From positions 1-42,118 of the forward strand of contig JAEUWP010000191.1 of NCBI GenBank assembly GCA_018524725.1: a stretch of DNA of 42,118 nucleotides, written 5' to 3'. Positions within the stretch are counted from its first letter, which is position 1, and each line of letters opens with the position of its first letter. Shown here in pieces: positions 30,197 through 40,453 of the stretch. A model generated the notes under the pieces. It was not told the origin of the DNA. It was given only the letters and a program-made list of their open reading frames with translations, and made no database searches. The position numbers were made by a program, and so were the translations under genes. The stretch is from Podaxis mareebaensis. Its lineage: Eukaryota > Basidiomycota > Agaricomycetes > Agaricales > Agaricaceae.

Positions 30197-32718
30197 ATGT
30201 CTAACCCCAAGGACTCATCTAGTGGCCTTGGAGGTGTTTTGAAGAAAGTCGGATCCAAGCTTGGTCATTGTCGTTCCAGTGCTAGTTTAGCACCCTTCTT
30301 CTCCCAACCTCGCAAAGTGTCTGAGGGCCCTTTTTCTGGCATGGAGAATAGAGACAACTTTATTCACAAGCCCCCTTCTCCAGTCCCATCTATTGGCACT
30401 AAACATACTCTTTCTACTGACACTGGGCTAGCTACCCAACTCAAAAGAATCACTATCGCCAAATGCCATGCAAATGACAACACCACCTCCTCATCTCATT
30501 CTGCTGATGATGACAATGAATATCAATCTGATGGAGGCACTTCTACTCCCAAGTCCATTGCCCAATCCCTCACACCAGTTTGTGAGGAAATCAACTTATC
30601 CCCAGAAATCGCTCCCTCTTCACATAGGGTGCTAACTTCCAGCTAAGCCATTGCAGCTTTATATAGCTGTGTTCCCCCAACTCCTGGAGTTGCTTGGGAT
30701 GAATCCCAGCCTTCAGACCCCCTCCCTGCCCTCCCAACCTTCACCCCCATTTCCCCCCCAACCAACACCTAGCCTCAAGGTGAAGAGCTGCTGTCCCATG
30801 GAATGGATTGGTCAGCAATTTGCAACACATTCTGTGACATCTTCAGTGATGTTGATGTCACAACCACTTCTGATCCCAAAGCACTCAGTTTACTCACTGC
30901 ACTTCTGTCTTTCTCCTCCAGTTAGCTCTCGTCATGGGTCAATAACAGGGGTGACCTGTCAACATTCAAGGGCACTTCTTCTCTCATCAATTTGATACAA
31001 ACAATTGCCCACTCTGAACAGCTATACAACAAAGCTGTTCCATTTAATAACCACAATGTGCATCTATATGATGCTATTTCTATGCAGTTCCCCCCCTCCC
31101 ATACTCTATCCCCTACCCCTACCCCTATGTTGACTGGCCACCATGCAGAACGCCAGGCTGAAAAGGCACCAGCAGTATCCTCCCCTTCCCCAAAAGACAC
31201 CTCTGGGTTTCTCCAGGGCTCTTCCCCTAATCCTATTCCTGACACCTCTGGGATACTCCAGGGCTCAGATTTGCAACTTGAAAGGGACACTGCTCATGCA
31301 ATCACCCTTTCATGTCTCCCAATCCCTGACCCCAGTAAATTAGGTGAGTCATCATCTTATAACATTGATACTGACATGCTTCCTCCCCCTCCTCCCCAAC
31401 CCACTGTCCTAGCCATTCCTGATCCATCCAGTCAGGATAAGGCTAACCCTAACCCCAACACCTGGTCAATGGTTACTTATTGCCAGGTGCCTCATAAAAC
31501 AGTAGTAGCTCCTGCTCAGCATAAGACTATCATGGCCCCCACCTTCCCTCCTAAGGATTCTCATTCCCTTCCTCCCCATCCCTTCCCCCCTTCCTCCACT
31601 CCCCCCCCCCATCAACAAAGCCACCAAACCTCAGTACAGGTCTGGTGCACCTTCTCCCTCGACTCAGAGGTCATCCTATTCCAAAGCAGCTTCTCAATCT
31701 CCTCTGAAAGTGGATGAGTTGCAGAAATATGCAGCTCTCCAGAATCAATTCCCATCCATGTCACTTGTCGACATCATTAATTTCCTTCACAATTCAGGTG
31801 ACATTAAATCTCCTGCCCCCAAGTCCACCTCCTCCTCCCCTCGACCTTCCCAACCAAAAGCCACCCAAGGCCCCTCTTGCAAAAATGTTGTTGTTCCATT
31901 CAACAACATGTTTACACACCTCATGATTACCTCGTTAGACCTCATTGTCCGGTGTTGCAACAATGAATTGTATCAGAAGAATCTTCCTCTTTGAATTGAG
32001 TCTGTGAAGAAGAATGAAAGAACACTTTGGCTCAACACAAGCACCATCGTGTCAGAGGCGGAGCTTAACACCATCAAAAAAGGCATCACCAACTCCAACA
32101 GATTGGCTTTCACATCCCCAGACATCAGGAATGCTGTCAACCCATCACTTCCTATGTCCAAGTCTTTCATCAAACTAACCAACCTCCCATACTTCAAGGA
32201 GGATGGCACCCCCCATACCGCTGATGACATCAAGCCCACTATTGATGCCTCTCCCTATTCTGACATTGTCAACCACATTGTCAGTAAACCCTGCTTCTGC
32301 TGCATCTCTCCTCATTCAGACTCAGCTATCCTATTCTTCGACTTGTGGGACTCCCAAACTGCCTCACGAGTGAAGCTATATATAAATCACACTATTCTCT
32401 TTGAGAACAGAGTGTGTACCTTCCAAAGCACTAGTATGAGGGTGGCTAGCCCTCTATGCAATTGCTGTTGGAGATGGGGCCACCCCACCCATCTCTGTAA
32501 AGCCCGAAACCCAAGATGTGCCATCTGTGGCGACCCCTATCACACCAATAACCATTGCCATGATGGGTACTGCTGTTATGGCAAACCAGGTCCCAATCCC
32601 CGTCCTCCCACCCCTGCTAATGTCATGGAGTGTCCCCATGTGACTTCGTTCAATTGTTTGTCATGTGGTTCTAAAGACCATCATGTCAACAGTGACAAAT
32701 GCCTGTTCTTCTGTCATT
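30197..32718 (+). pseudogene. LINE ORF1 (gag-like, zinc knuckles), copy B
   Basis: The start MSNPKDSSSGLGGVLKKVGS is open to 30646 (149 codons), then stops. The frame resumes by 30992-31717 with AISMQFPPSHTLSPTPTPM, shifts near 31710 (MDELQKYAALQNQFPSMSLV) and again has a stop at 31992, then reads to 32720. Three Cys/His knuckles end the protein. The first, CNCCWRWGHPTHLC, fits C-x2-C-x4-H-x4-C. The second, CAICGDPYHTNNHC, has the same spacing. The third is CLSCGSKDHHVNSDKC. These are RNA-binding motifs of LINE ORF1 proteins. At least three disruptions leave no full product. Confidence 0.85.
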
Positions 32719-32787
32719 GATTTGACAAAGAATGGATCATCAACAAACTTAAAGAGATGAAGACAGAAAAGGCAAAGGCTGATTTCA

Positions 32788-33885
32788 ATGCACGAGCTGT
32801 CAATGTCTGAACACCCCATATCTAACATTGCTTCTTCACTATCTAATATTTCAATTTGCTCATTTAATGTACAAAAGAACTGGAATACCATAGAGTTTCT
32901 TTTAAATTCCCCCCTACTTAAAGACATTCACATTCTATGTTTACAAGAACCTGCTTTCAAGTTCATATGCAATATCCTGTCCACATTGACCTCTGAAGGA
33001 GACCCAATGAAAGGACCACCCATCCACAAGGATTGGCTTCTGCTTCATGACCAATCCATTTCAGAACCTCGCATTCTTACTTATGTATGCTCCTCCCTGA
33101 AATCCCTTAACCCAGTCATTCATTTGAACATTATATTGTCATCCAATTTTCAATTGTTCTCTCTCTCTATTCCTAGCAAACAATATTTTCTTAATTGCTA
33201 TTTTGAAACACATGATTCTTCTTCAATAGACTATTTAGAATCTTGTATCCATTCATTCCCAAACAACATACAATTCACTGGTGGGGACTTTAACACAAGA
33301 TCTCCTGAGTGGGATCATAATGCTCTTTATCACTTGGCATGTGCGGACTTGCTTAGTGACATCATGGAATTGATCAGTCTTACCAGATCCACTCTGATCC
33401 ACTACTCCCCTACCCATTTCCCTGATGATCCTAACAAATCTGCAACAGTGATCGATCTTATTTTTGCAATCTCCCCTGATGACCTCCCTGCCCCAATGCA
33501 CTCGTACCAACATGATTGGAGATCTCAATCTGATCATGTCCCTCTCTTCACACACATTCCCTTATCCTTGCTTGCCCACCCTATTATCACCAAGCAAACT
33601 ATCCCAAGAGATTCTGAAGAAGCTCTATTCTTATACAATTGTTCACAACACATGAAAGCCATCCTGCCTGTTTTCACTTCGACAGAAGACGTCAACAAAT
33701 ATGCTGCTTCTATCTTCAACATCATTTCTGAAGAATGGAATGCCAACACTGTAGAAGTCAAAATATGCCGATGCTCAAAACTCTGGTGGAATAACCAGTG
33801 CTCTGATGCCCTATATGCCTTCAACGCCCACAGAACCAAATGCAATTGGACAAACTTCAGGTGCACCACTAGGAAAGCAAAGTGA
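32788..33885 (+). pseudogene. LINE ORF2, APE-type endonuclease part (copy B)
   Basis: 365 open codons. The endonuclease/exonuclease/phosphatase fold is clear: SICSFNVQKNWNTIEFLL, then LCLQEPAF with the metal-binding Glu, YFLNCYFETHD, GGDFNTRSPEWDHN (catalytic D and N, about 33280), ATVIDLIFA, and SQSDHVPLF with the catalytic His (about 33530). This enzyme nicks the target DNA to start target-primed reverse transcription. All key residues look intact. The linker KLWWNNQCSDALYAFNAHRT follows, and a TGA at 33883-33885 ends the frame before the RT. The protein is conceptually continuous with the next piece. Confidence 0.85.
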
Positions 33886-34035
33886 GCTTTCTTTGATCAA
33901 AAAATCTTGGAAATCTCAAGGGAAAAAAGATGACCTTGAGATCTAATGTCATGGGTCAAGAAGTGAAATCTTCCCCCTTCCCAATCCATCCTCCACAAAG
34001 GCCAACCATGTGATGAACTAGAGAACCTATGGAGA

Positions 34036-35281
34036 GTGCTCGATGAAACTTACAATGCAGTGTCTAACAGACCTGTTGACCTCAGCACAGCCAGTTTTGC
34101 TCCAGATCAGAAAGAGCAATCATGGCCCCCTTTTTCAACTTGGGAACTAACCAATGCCCTTCTCCCATGTGCTAACTCCTCCACTCCAGGCCCAGATCAC
34201 CTCACATGGGCCCACATCAAATTCCTCATGTAAATCGAACTTCACTGCTTTTGCCTCAGCATGTATTCAATTCCATACATGGCCAGAATACTTTAAGATG
34301 TCTACTTCAGTAATCATCCCTAAACTGAATAAACCTCATTATTCGATGCCTAAAATGTTCCATCCTATCATCCTCTTAAACACCTTAGGCAAACTCATTG
34401 AGAAGATGATATCCAATTGTCTCCAATTTGAATCAACACAGTTCGATCTCGTCCACCCCCTTCAATTCAGGGGCATTATTCATTGCTCTACAGAAGACAT
34501 GGGAATCTTTGTCACTCATATGGTCTGTTCAGGATGGAAAAAGAACTTGAAAACAAGTGTCCTCACTTTTGATGTTGCTCAATTCTTCCCTTCTATCAAC
34601 CATTCCCTCTTGATTGAAATTCTTAAAAGACATGGTTTTCACTCTTCTGTAGTTTCTTTCTTTTCAGACTACTTAATTAATCATTTCACTAAATATTCTT
34701 GGAACAATGAATCCTCCCCTCCCTTTCCTGCTTCCATAGGTGTTGGACAAGGTTCTGCTTTATCCCCCATCCTTACTGCCCTTTATCTTTCACTGTTCAT
34801 TCATAAATTCTCAAACAATGCTCAGTGTAAATTACTCTCTTTTGTTGACAATGGTCTCATTATAGTACAGTCTGAATTGTTTCATACTAATTGTAAACTA
34901 CTCGCATCTGTATATCTTAGTTGTGAACAGTTACTAACATCTATGGGCCTCACTCTCGAACATGACAAAACAGAGGCTTTTCATTTCTCCAACTGCCCTT
35001 GGGCAGAACCTGACCCTCACATCATCATTGATCATCCCACAGATGGTCGTCTTATCTTCATTCCTAAACATCATCTTCAATACTTGGGCTTCTACTTTGA
35101 TCAGGCACTTTCCTTCAAAGAACACATCCAGTATTACTCCACAAAGGCACTATCCACTGTCAAATGTATGTGCCTCCTCAGTAACTCAATCCAAGGTCTC
35201 TCTCCCTTGCACAAATGCCTATTATATAGGTCTTGTGTAGTTCCTATTGCCATATACAGATTTCATCTATGGTTTAACTGA
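34036..35281 (+). pseudogene. LINE ORF2, reverse transcriptase part (copy B)
   Basis: 34036-34233 carries the RT start (LDETYNAVSNRPVDLS, NSSTPGPDHLTWAHIKF). A frame change leads into 34154-35281, with FHPIILLNTLGKLIEKMISN, STEDMGIFVTHMVCSGWKKN, motif A TFDVAQFFPSINHSLLIEIL, motif B VGQGSALSPILTALYLSLF, and thumb YLGFYFDQALSFKEHIQYYS. The catalytic box at 34841-34852 reads F-V-D-N instead of F-V-D-D, so the second metal-binding Asp is lost by GAT/GAC to AAT. The reverse transcriptase is predicted dead even apart from the frameshift and the TGA at 35279-35281. Confidence 0.85.
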
Positions 35282-35320
35282 AATGGCTGATATAAAAGCC
35301 TCATTAAACTACTCTAGCAA

Positions 35321-36670
35321 ATGCAACAGTCTGCAGCCTTATGGATCACTGGCACATTTTGCACAACACCCACAGGTGGGGTCGAGGCCATTGCTGGCCT
35401 TATCCCTATCCAACTTCATCTCTTCAAACTCACCAAGCATTGCTCTCTTCGCTTCCAAACCCTCCCCCCTTCTCACCCTCTTAAAATCCTCACACATGAC
35501 GTTGACCCCCTTGATGTGCGCACTACCAAAACTCAATCCATGGCACTAGACTTTATATCAGATGCCCAATTAGTCTCGGATCAGTTCAACTGCCTCCACC
35601 CAAGTGCCAAGCCAGGCCAGCATCTTGTTGACCACTTTGACTCTCAAATTCATTTTCACCAATGTCCTACACCTGTCAATAATAATATAAAGGCTCATTA
35701 TATTCAATCTCTTAATCTAGCTAGGGATTCTTCTTTTTCCTCTCCTGTATCATTAGTTGCCTCATCTGATGGTTCTGTTCCCCTCGATCTGTGGCTCTCC
35801 ACTACCTCTGCTTTTCTTGTTTTTGGCTCTTCCACTTCTGACATTCTTTCTTCTTCTGTTCGCCCTTGTGGGGAAGTAATCTCTTCTGACTCTGAATCGT
35901 ATGCCATCCACCTCAGTCTCTTTTCCTCTATCTCTCTCACTATTTCTTGTAGTTGCTCTTCTATCTGTTTCTTTACTGATTCCATATCATCTGTGAAACT
36001 TCTTTTTAACTATGGCCCCCACAGTACTCACAAGGATGCTTTAGTGGTCATCCCTCTTCTCTGAGAGTGGTTGTCATCCTCCCCCCTCAACAACATCCAT
36101 TTCTGGTCAGTCCCTTCCTCTGAAAAATGGTCAGTTCACTTCCAAGCGCACAACCTCACCAAGTCGCTGCACATTCCCAACAACCCAGAGTTCCCCATCT
36201 GCACATCCCTAGGATATGTTTGCAATCATTACACCAACAAATGTCTTACTCTTTGGAGGCAAAAGATGAATGTCCCTAATTACTGAGGCCATAACTGGCT
36301 TCCACTTACCAATCCTGCAGATCAACCTCTGGAACCCAAATACACCAACAGTGGCACTTGGCTTTCATCAGGCCTTGGCACAGATCCCAACCTTTGTGTG
36401 CACTTCACTCACTATGTAACTGACCATGCACCTATCAGCACCTTCAGACAGCACTTCTTCCCAGGGTGCTACATCACCTCCTGCCCATGCAGTGAGGAAC
36501 TTGAAACTCAGGACCACATTATTCACCATTGTCCCCTTTACCATCGGCCTTACAGTATTTGCACAAATATCTTCTGGCTCATTGAGTTTCTTCATGAAAA
36601 CCCAGCGGCATTTTCATTCACTGACCAGATTCAAGGACTGGTTACTTTTGAGGACTACAATACTCGATGA
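35321..36670 (+). pseudogene. LINE ORF2, RNase H and C-terminal Cys/His region (copy B)
   Basis: 35321-36064 is open for 247 codons. GTFCTTPTGGVEAIAGLIPI and a helical linker lead to RNase H with its acidic triad: LVASSDGSVPL (Asp), SDSESYAIHLSLFSS (Glu) and ICFFTDSISSVKLLF (Asp). A stop at 36062-36064 is followed by 36071-36286 and, after another stop, 36398-36670. The last piece contains CYITSCPCSEELETQDHIIH followed by HC, a C-x-C...H...C cluster typical of LINE ORF2 C-termini. RNase H removes the RNA strand during cDNA synthesis. The acidic residues are intact although the frame is broken. Confidence 0.85.
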
Positions 36671-36714
36671 CTTACTCAACAAGAGAGGCTGGCTTTACAT
36701 GGTGCTCCAGACAT

Positions 36715-36945
36715 TCACTGAAAGGGTCTTTTTCTTCTCCCTCTCTTTCTTATATATACTTGCCTCTTGCTAGCTCCATTTCTCCCCTCCCACTTCTTCT
36801 TCATCTCTTTTCTCTCTCTATGTTTGATTAGCTGTACCCTCTATATTGTGTTGGTTGTCTCATCACTAGCTCCCTTACTCCCCTCCCACATTCTTCTTCT
36901 TTTTCCTTCTCTCAGTTTCTCTCTATTGTCTGTAGGTTTCAGTTC
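36715..36945 (+). repeat. Pyrimidine-rich LINE-1 3' UTR tract
   Basis: This is a long C/T tract (ttttcttctccctctctttc and similar) before the conserved terminus. The same feature is present at 17100-17310 and, inverted, at 26515-26700, so it belongs to the LINE-1 3' UTR rather than being random low-complexity DNA. Confidence 0.7.
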
Positions 36946-36990
36946 TTGGGACTGCTATTGTGCACCTGTTTGTAGTAGCTAGTCTATTGC

Positions 36991-36996
36991 AATAAA
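36991..36996 (+). promoter_or_regulatory. Polyadenylation signal of LINE copy B
   Basis: AATAAA lies 9 bases before the A-tail that starts at 37006. It sits at the end of the conserved terminal block gtagctagtctattgcaata. The element I terminus at about 29050 keeps AATAAA too; copy A has AATGAA. Confidence 0.7.
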
Positions 36997-37021
36997 TGTT
37001 GATTTAAAAAAAAAAAAAAAA

Positions 37022-37831
37022 GACAATGGTTCTCCATTCAAGAAGGCAGTATATTGGCCAGGAGAGAAGTATGGTATTAAAGGAGTAACAATCTCAGCCT
37101 ATAACTCTCAAGCCAATGGTATTGTAGAAAGACCCCACTGGAATGTTAGGCAAATGCTGTACAAAGCCACAGGGGGAGAAGTTAAGAAATGGTATTGGTT
37201 TCTCCACCATGTCATGTGGGCTGATCATGTAACTGTAAGAAAAGGAACTGGGTGCTCACCTTACTTCATGATAACTGGTGCTCATCCTACCCTGCCTTTA
37301 GATATACAAGAAGCTACATGGATGGTTCAATACCTAGCCAGATTTCTTACAACAGCAGAACTCATTGGTTTAAGGGCCAAGGCTCTGGCTAAACATGTTC
37401 AGCATGTTGAAGAAATGAGGAAAAGGATTACAGAAGAAAAGATGAATAGAGTTGCTCAGCTAGAGTTGATAAATAAGGCTAAGATAAAAGAAAATGACTT
37501 TAAACCAGGAAGCCTAGTACTGGTTAAGAACTCAGCCATAGAAATGTCAGCTGACAGGAAAATGAAGCCTAGATATTTGGGACCCATGGTAGTGATAACC
37601 AGAACCAAAGGGGGAGCTTATATCTTAGCAGAAATGGATGGGTCAGTTTGGCAAAACAAAGTAGCTGCAGTAAGAGTCATACCATACATAGCCAGAACTC
37701 AGATCCAGCTGCCCAAAACTCTAGAAGACAAGATAGACATCACTCAAGAAACCATGAGATACCTAAGAGAAGATGAAGACAAAGAGTACCAGAGTTGGGA
37801 TGACTTAGGGAGTGAGATGGATAGAGCATAA
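37022..37831 (+). pseudogene. Ty3/Gypsy pol 3' fragment: integrase core end and GPY-like domain
   Basis: 269 codons are open from the first base after LINE copy B's A-tail. It starts at DNGSPFKKAVYWPGEKYG, whose D is the second catalytic Asp of the integrase D-D-E triad. SQANGIVERPHWNVRQML carries the catalytic Glu. The C-terminal region reads FKPGSLVLVKNSAIEMSADR then KMKPRYLGPMVVITRTKGGA, the GPY/F-type module of Gypsy integrases. No chromodomain follows and the protein ends acidic at 37829. Gag, protease, RT, RNase H, the first part of the integrase and both LTRs are missing here. The open frame shows it is recent. Its ATG at 37154 is internal. Confidence 0.85.
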
Positions 37832-37915
37832 AAACCTCATGTTTAACTATCTACTTGCCCAACATAGTAAACTACAAGGAAAACTACTTTAAGGGAACTT
37901 GGTGTAGTGTGGTAA
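37832..37915. other. Spacer between Gypsy pol and the convergent gene
   Basis: The 84 bp contain no PPT-like purine run long enough to call and no LTR start. The two coding regions converge here. Confidence 0.4.
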
Positions 37916-38357
37916 CTATTGCAGGGATACATTCTGGAGAAGTTGAAGGAGGTGATCCTGCTCCCTAGTCAGGAAGTGGTACCGGTGAGCTAAGGCCTCC
38001 AGCTCCCAGGCACAACTAATAACAGCAGTGCCCATGGAAAGCAACTGGTACTGAATAACCAAATAGTTACAAGCTCCAGTATGCTGCTGGTGGAGGTTAT
38101 AAGCAGCAGTACCCAAGCTCTGGAGCTTGGCAAAGAGTGTCTCTGAGAGGGGACTCAGTACCAGACAAGCCAGCTGAGAAGAACAGTGAAAACATACCTG
38201 GGAGATGGGGGAGCAAAACCTCATTAGCACTGCAGAGTCCAGTAGAACTGCCCAGCAGCTGTATGGTGCAACGATAGGCCCTACTGTGAGTGTCCATGCC
38301 TGGCACCATAGAGTAGGGAAGACACACCATTTCAAGACAGAGCATCAGAGAACCCTC
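37916..38357 (-). pseudogene. Last exon of an unrecognised intron-containing gene
   Basis: The terminal exon of the split gene follows an acceptor tttcctag (AG at 38359-38358). It reads KWCVFPTLWCQAWTLTVGPI, then CFHCSSQLACLVLSPLSETL, then LEALAHRYHFLTREQDHLLQ, and stops with TAG at 37918-37916. In the phase set by the previous exon, a TGA at 38347-38345 comes four codons in (R-V-L-stop). CGA to TGA at a CpG would explain it, otherwise my acceptor is wrong. The C-terminus looks helical. No family is recognised. Confidence 0.45.
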
Positions 38358-38443
38358 CTAGGAAAGATGAGATTAAGAATACAGATAAGAGAAGAAACAG
38401 GCTAGAAGAAAGATGTACAATGATGGAGGTGGAGTTGTGTCAC

Positions 38444-38500
38444 CTGGGTTGAAAAGGCATCACAGCAGGGGTCTTATCCATACACAACAAAGTGTTGATG
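38444..38500 (-). pseudogene. Split exon, 3' part (unrecognised gene)
   Basis: This is the downstream half of the exon cut by the 1.9-kb element. It reads AINTLLCMDKTPAVMPFQP and ends at a donor ag/gtgaca (GT at 38443-38442). The intron to 38358 is 86 nt. The first 12 bases are the left TSD copy, so the coding text is duplicated on both sides of the insertion. Confidence 0.55.
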
Positions 38501-38502
38501 CA
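38489..38502 (+). repeat. Left TSD of the 1.9-kb LINE-like element
   Basis: aaagtgttgatgca is repeated at 40440-40453 as aaagtgttgatggc, with 12 identical bases followed by two uncertain ones. The duplicated bases are exon sequence of the minus-strand gene. Confidence 0.85.
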
Positions 38503-39222
38503 TGCTCCTTTTCCAGTAACCACCATCAATACTTGGTGATGCCTCTCCCCCAGGAAGTTGCAAGCCTCATAACTCCCTCAAATCTTGTCTGATTCACTTT
38601 GGATTTTGCACACACCTAGCGCCATACTGGCACTAGAGGTGTACCAAATTTCGTGGCAAATGGTCAATCCGTTGAGCCACAATTCACCCTTCTTGTGGAT
38701 TTTGATCCCAAGACTCAGGTCAGCCAGGGGAGTGCAACGGGGTGCTCTAGGGAGGTAACTTATGGTCTAGGGACCTAGGCGAGTTCTCAATGAGCATTTA
38801 TTGAGCTAATACAGTGGCATTTCCAGGTTCTGGAATGTCTACATCTGTCTGGAGGACACCCAGCTGTCCCCTCCCCCTTCCCTCCACTTCCCAGCCTTCT
38901 GGGGGGCGAAGTTTTTTGCCAATTTTGCTGCTGTTCTGGGAAACGATGCAGCCACTGGGGCGCTACATGCATGCCGAGTTTCAACCCAACCACTCAAGCC
39001 ATTCTTGAGATATCACCTTATCTCTCCCCAGCACTGATCTCTTCGCTACTTGGGATCCAGTAGTCCAATTTCCTCTGGACCTCGCACGGACCATCTAGGC
39101 CCTTAGGCCTAGATCTCTGCCAAATTTCGCACTGATCAGAGCAGTTTCTGCAGAGATATGTGCATTTTTCATTGGGAGAGGCCATTTTTGCCCTCTCCCT
39201 TCTCTTAACCCCCACCATTGAC

Positions 39223-39354
39223 ATGGATCCCTTCATTATTGACCTTGATGATGACTCCCCATGGGGGGACCTTCTGGATGACCCCCAGGAGGACTCCCAG
39301 GTGCCTCGGCCCAGTGGGCTCACCAAGCTGTCACACAAAGGCAGTTCCTTCTAG
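39223..39354 (+). pseudogene. LINE-2 ORF1 start, truncated (element F)
   Basis: MDPFIIDLDDDSPWGDLLDD is followed by PQEDSQVPRPSGLTKLSHKG and then a TAG at 39352-39354. The first 30 codons match the young copy at 41950; the rest diverges after the switch point near 39310. Whether a 43-residue product is made is unknown. Confidence 0.5.
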
Positions 39355-39443
39355 GAGCTGCAGGGCATCTTGCCCTCTTGGTGATGGAGCTTATATAGGC
39401 TCTCTCACCACTACCTGAGGTTGAGCAAGTGCTCACCTTAATT

Positions 39444-39605
39444 ATGAGTGACTCTTCTGTTCCAGAAGAGTCAACCCCTGCCCAGGCAGTGACTCCTCAC
39501 ACTGAGGGGTCACCAGCCCCAGTCACTGACACCAGCAGTCTGTTTGCAGACTCTGGCTACATGTCCATGGAAGCATCAGCTTCCACACCTTTATCTAGGC
39601 CATGA
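39444..39605 (+). CDS. Short Ser/Thr/Pro-rich ORF, 53 residues (element F)
   Basis: The ATG at 39444 opens a frame ending with TGA at 39603-39605. The product, MSDSSVPEESTPAQAVTPHT and so on to STPLSRP, is low-complexity and resembles the disordered N-termini of the LINE ORF1 proteins nearby. It could be an ORF1 relic or chance. There is no motif. Confidence 0.3.
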   Translation: MSDSSVPEESTPAQAVTPHTEGSPAPVTDTSSLFADSGYMSMEASASTPLSRP

Positions 39606-40439
39606 GCATCACACTTGGGTGCCAATTCACCTCAGGGTAGTTCTAGCTGGCAGCATCATCACCACTGGTGCTACTATTAGTACATGGTCTCTTCTAACAT
39701 GTTGCCTCCTAATAGGCATTGGCCCTAGGGATTCAGGCAATGGCTAACATTTGGCTATTCCCTATCATCTGAGCAAGTCACTTTAGTGACTTGCTATTAT
39801 GATACCTAGTTGGCCTGAGCACTGCTGGCCAAGTGCTTTGTCAGAGCACCCACACTTGTCCTGATGTGGCTCTCCTGCAGGACATTTTACATTCCCCCCT
39901 ATTGCTGCTGCTACTGGCTGCACCATCCCTCTCCCCACAAGGGGAAGTGAACATTATTGGGTATGCTCTCTATGAGAGCTGCCAAGTGCATTCCTATGAG
40001 GCTTCTGATCAGGGTGTATGCCCCTGAGTACCACCCACTAAAGGTGGGACCTGTTCATTTTCTGTTCTCCTGTACACTGATGGCTGATGTGCAGTCTGAG
40101 GTGATATCAGGGAGTTCACCCTCCCCCCTGTGGAGGTAATTATCTCACCTCCCCTCAGTGCCTGGTTAACTTCTGTCAAGGTGGGGGTTTACGGTGAATT
40201 AACATTGATGTGCCAAAGCATGGGGACCAGGAGCATACTGTTGGGGGGTCCTAGAGACACAAAGCCGATGTCAACCTGGCATTTATCCTGGTCATAGTAG
40301 CCCTCGGGAGGCATGACTGTATTAGTGTGTAACAGCCTAGTGTACATTTTAGACATCCTATATGTAGTGATTCTATATGCAGGTGCGGACTGCGATTGAG
40401 CTCCACATAATAAATTGTTGATAAAAAAAAAAAAAAAAA
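39606..40439. other. Body and 3' end of element F, origin unknown
   Basis: Plus-strand frames are broken. On the minus strand, 40189 to about 40412 is open and protein-like (RLLHTNTVMPPEGYYDQDKC, then VDIGFVSLGPPNSMLLVPML). The open frame also runs on through the T-tract, so its true start is unclear. This may be a captured piece of another gene in antisense, or the natural 3' end of a LINE-2-related family. Confidence 0.35.
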
Positions 40440-40453
40440 AAAGTGTTGATGGC
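40440..40453 (+). repeat. Right TSD of the 1.9-kb LINE-like element
   Basis: aaagtgttgatggc directly follows the A-tail and pairs with 38489-38502. Confidence 0.85.

Larger units (their letters stand above)
30120..37021 (+). mobile_element. LINE-1 family copy B, near full length
   Basis: This 6.9-kb element has a 5' UTR remnant, ORF1 (30197-32718), ORF2 with endonuclease, RT and RNase H (32788-36668), a pyrimidine-rich 3' UTR, AATAAA and a 16-base A-tail. CpG content is moderate, so it is younger than A, C, H, I and K. The 5' boundary is fuzzy: similarity to J starts at about 30145 (cagttattcgtagctcag). The expected TSD of the right flank (gacaatggttctcc) is not found on the left. The right flank is the middle of a Ty3/Gypsy pol gene and the left is an old LINE-2. 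Its left side was therefore rearranged. Confidence 0.85.
38503..40439 (+). mobile_element. 1.9-kb LINE-like non-autonomous element F, with TSD
   Basis: A complete insertion bounded by a TSD and an A-tail of about 18. Bases 38503 to about 39310 are nearly identical to the LINE-2 5' end at 41227-41985, starting tgctccttttccagtaacca and including the MDPFIIDLDDDSPW start codon region at 39223. Beyond 39310 it departs from LINE-2 completely: the next 1.1 kb matches neither the LINE-2 nor the LINE-1 copies in this window. It carries no endonuclease or RT, so it depends on a partner for mobility. The 3' terminus is cataataaattgttgat and then A's, unlike the LINE-1 terminus. High CpG shows it is young. 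Confidence 0.8.
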
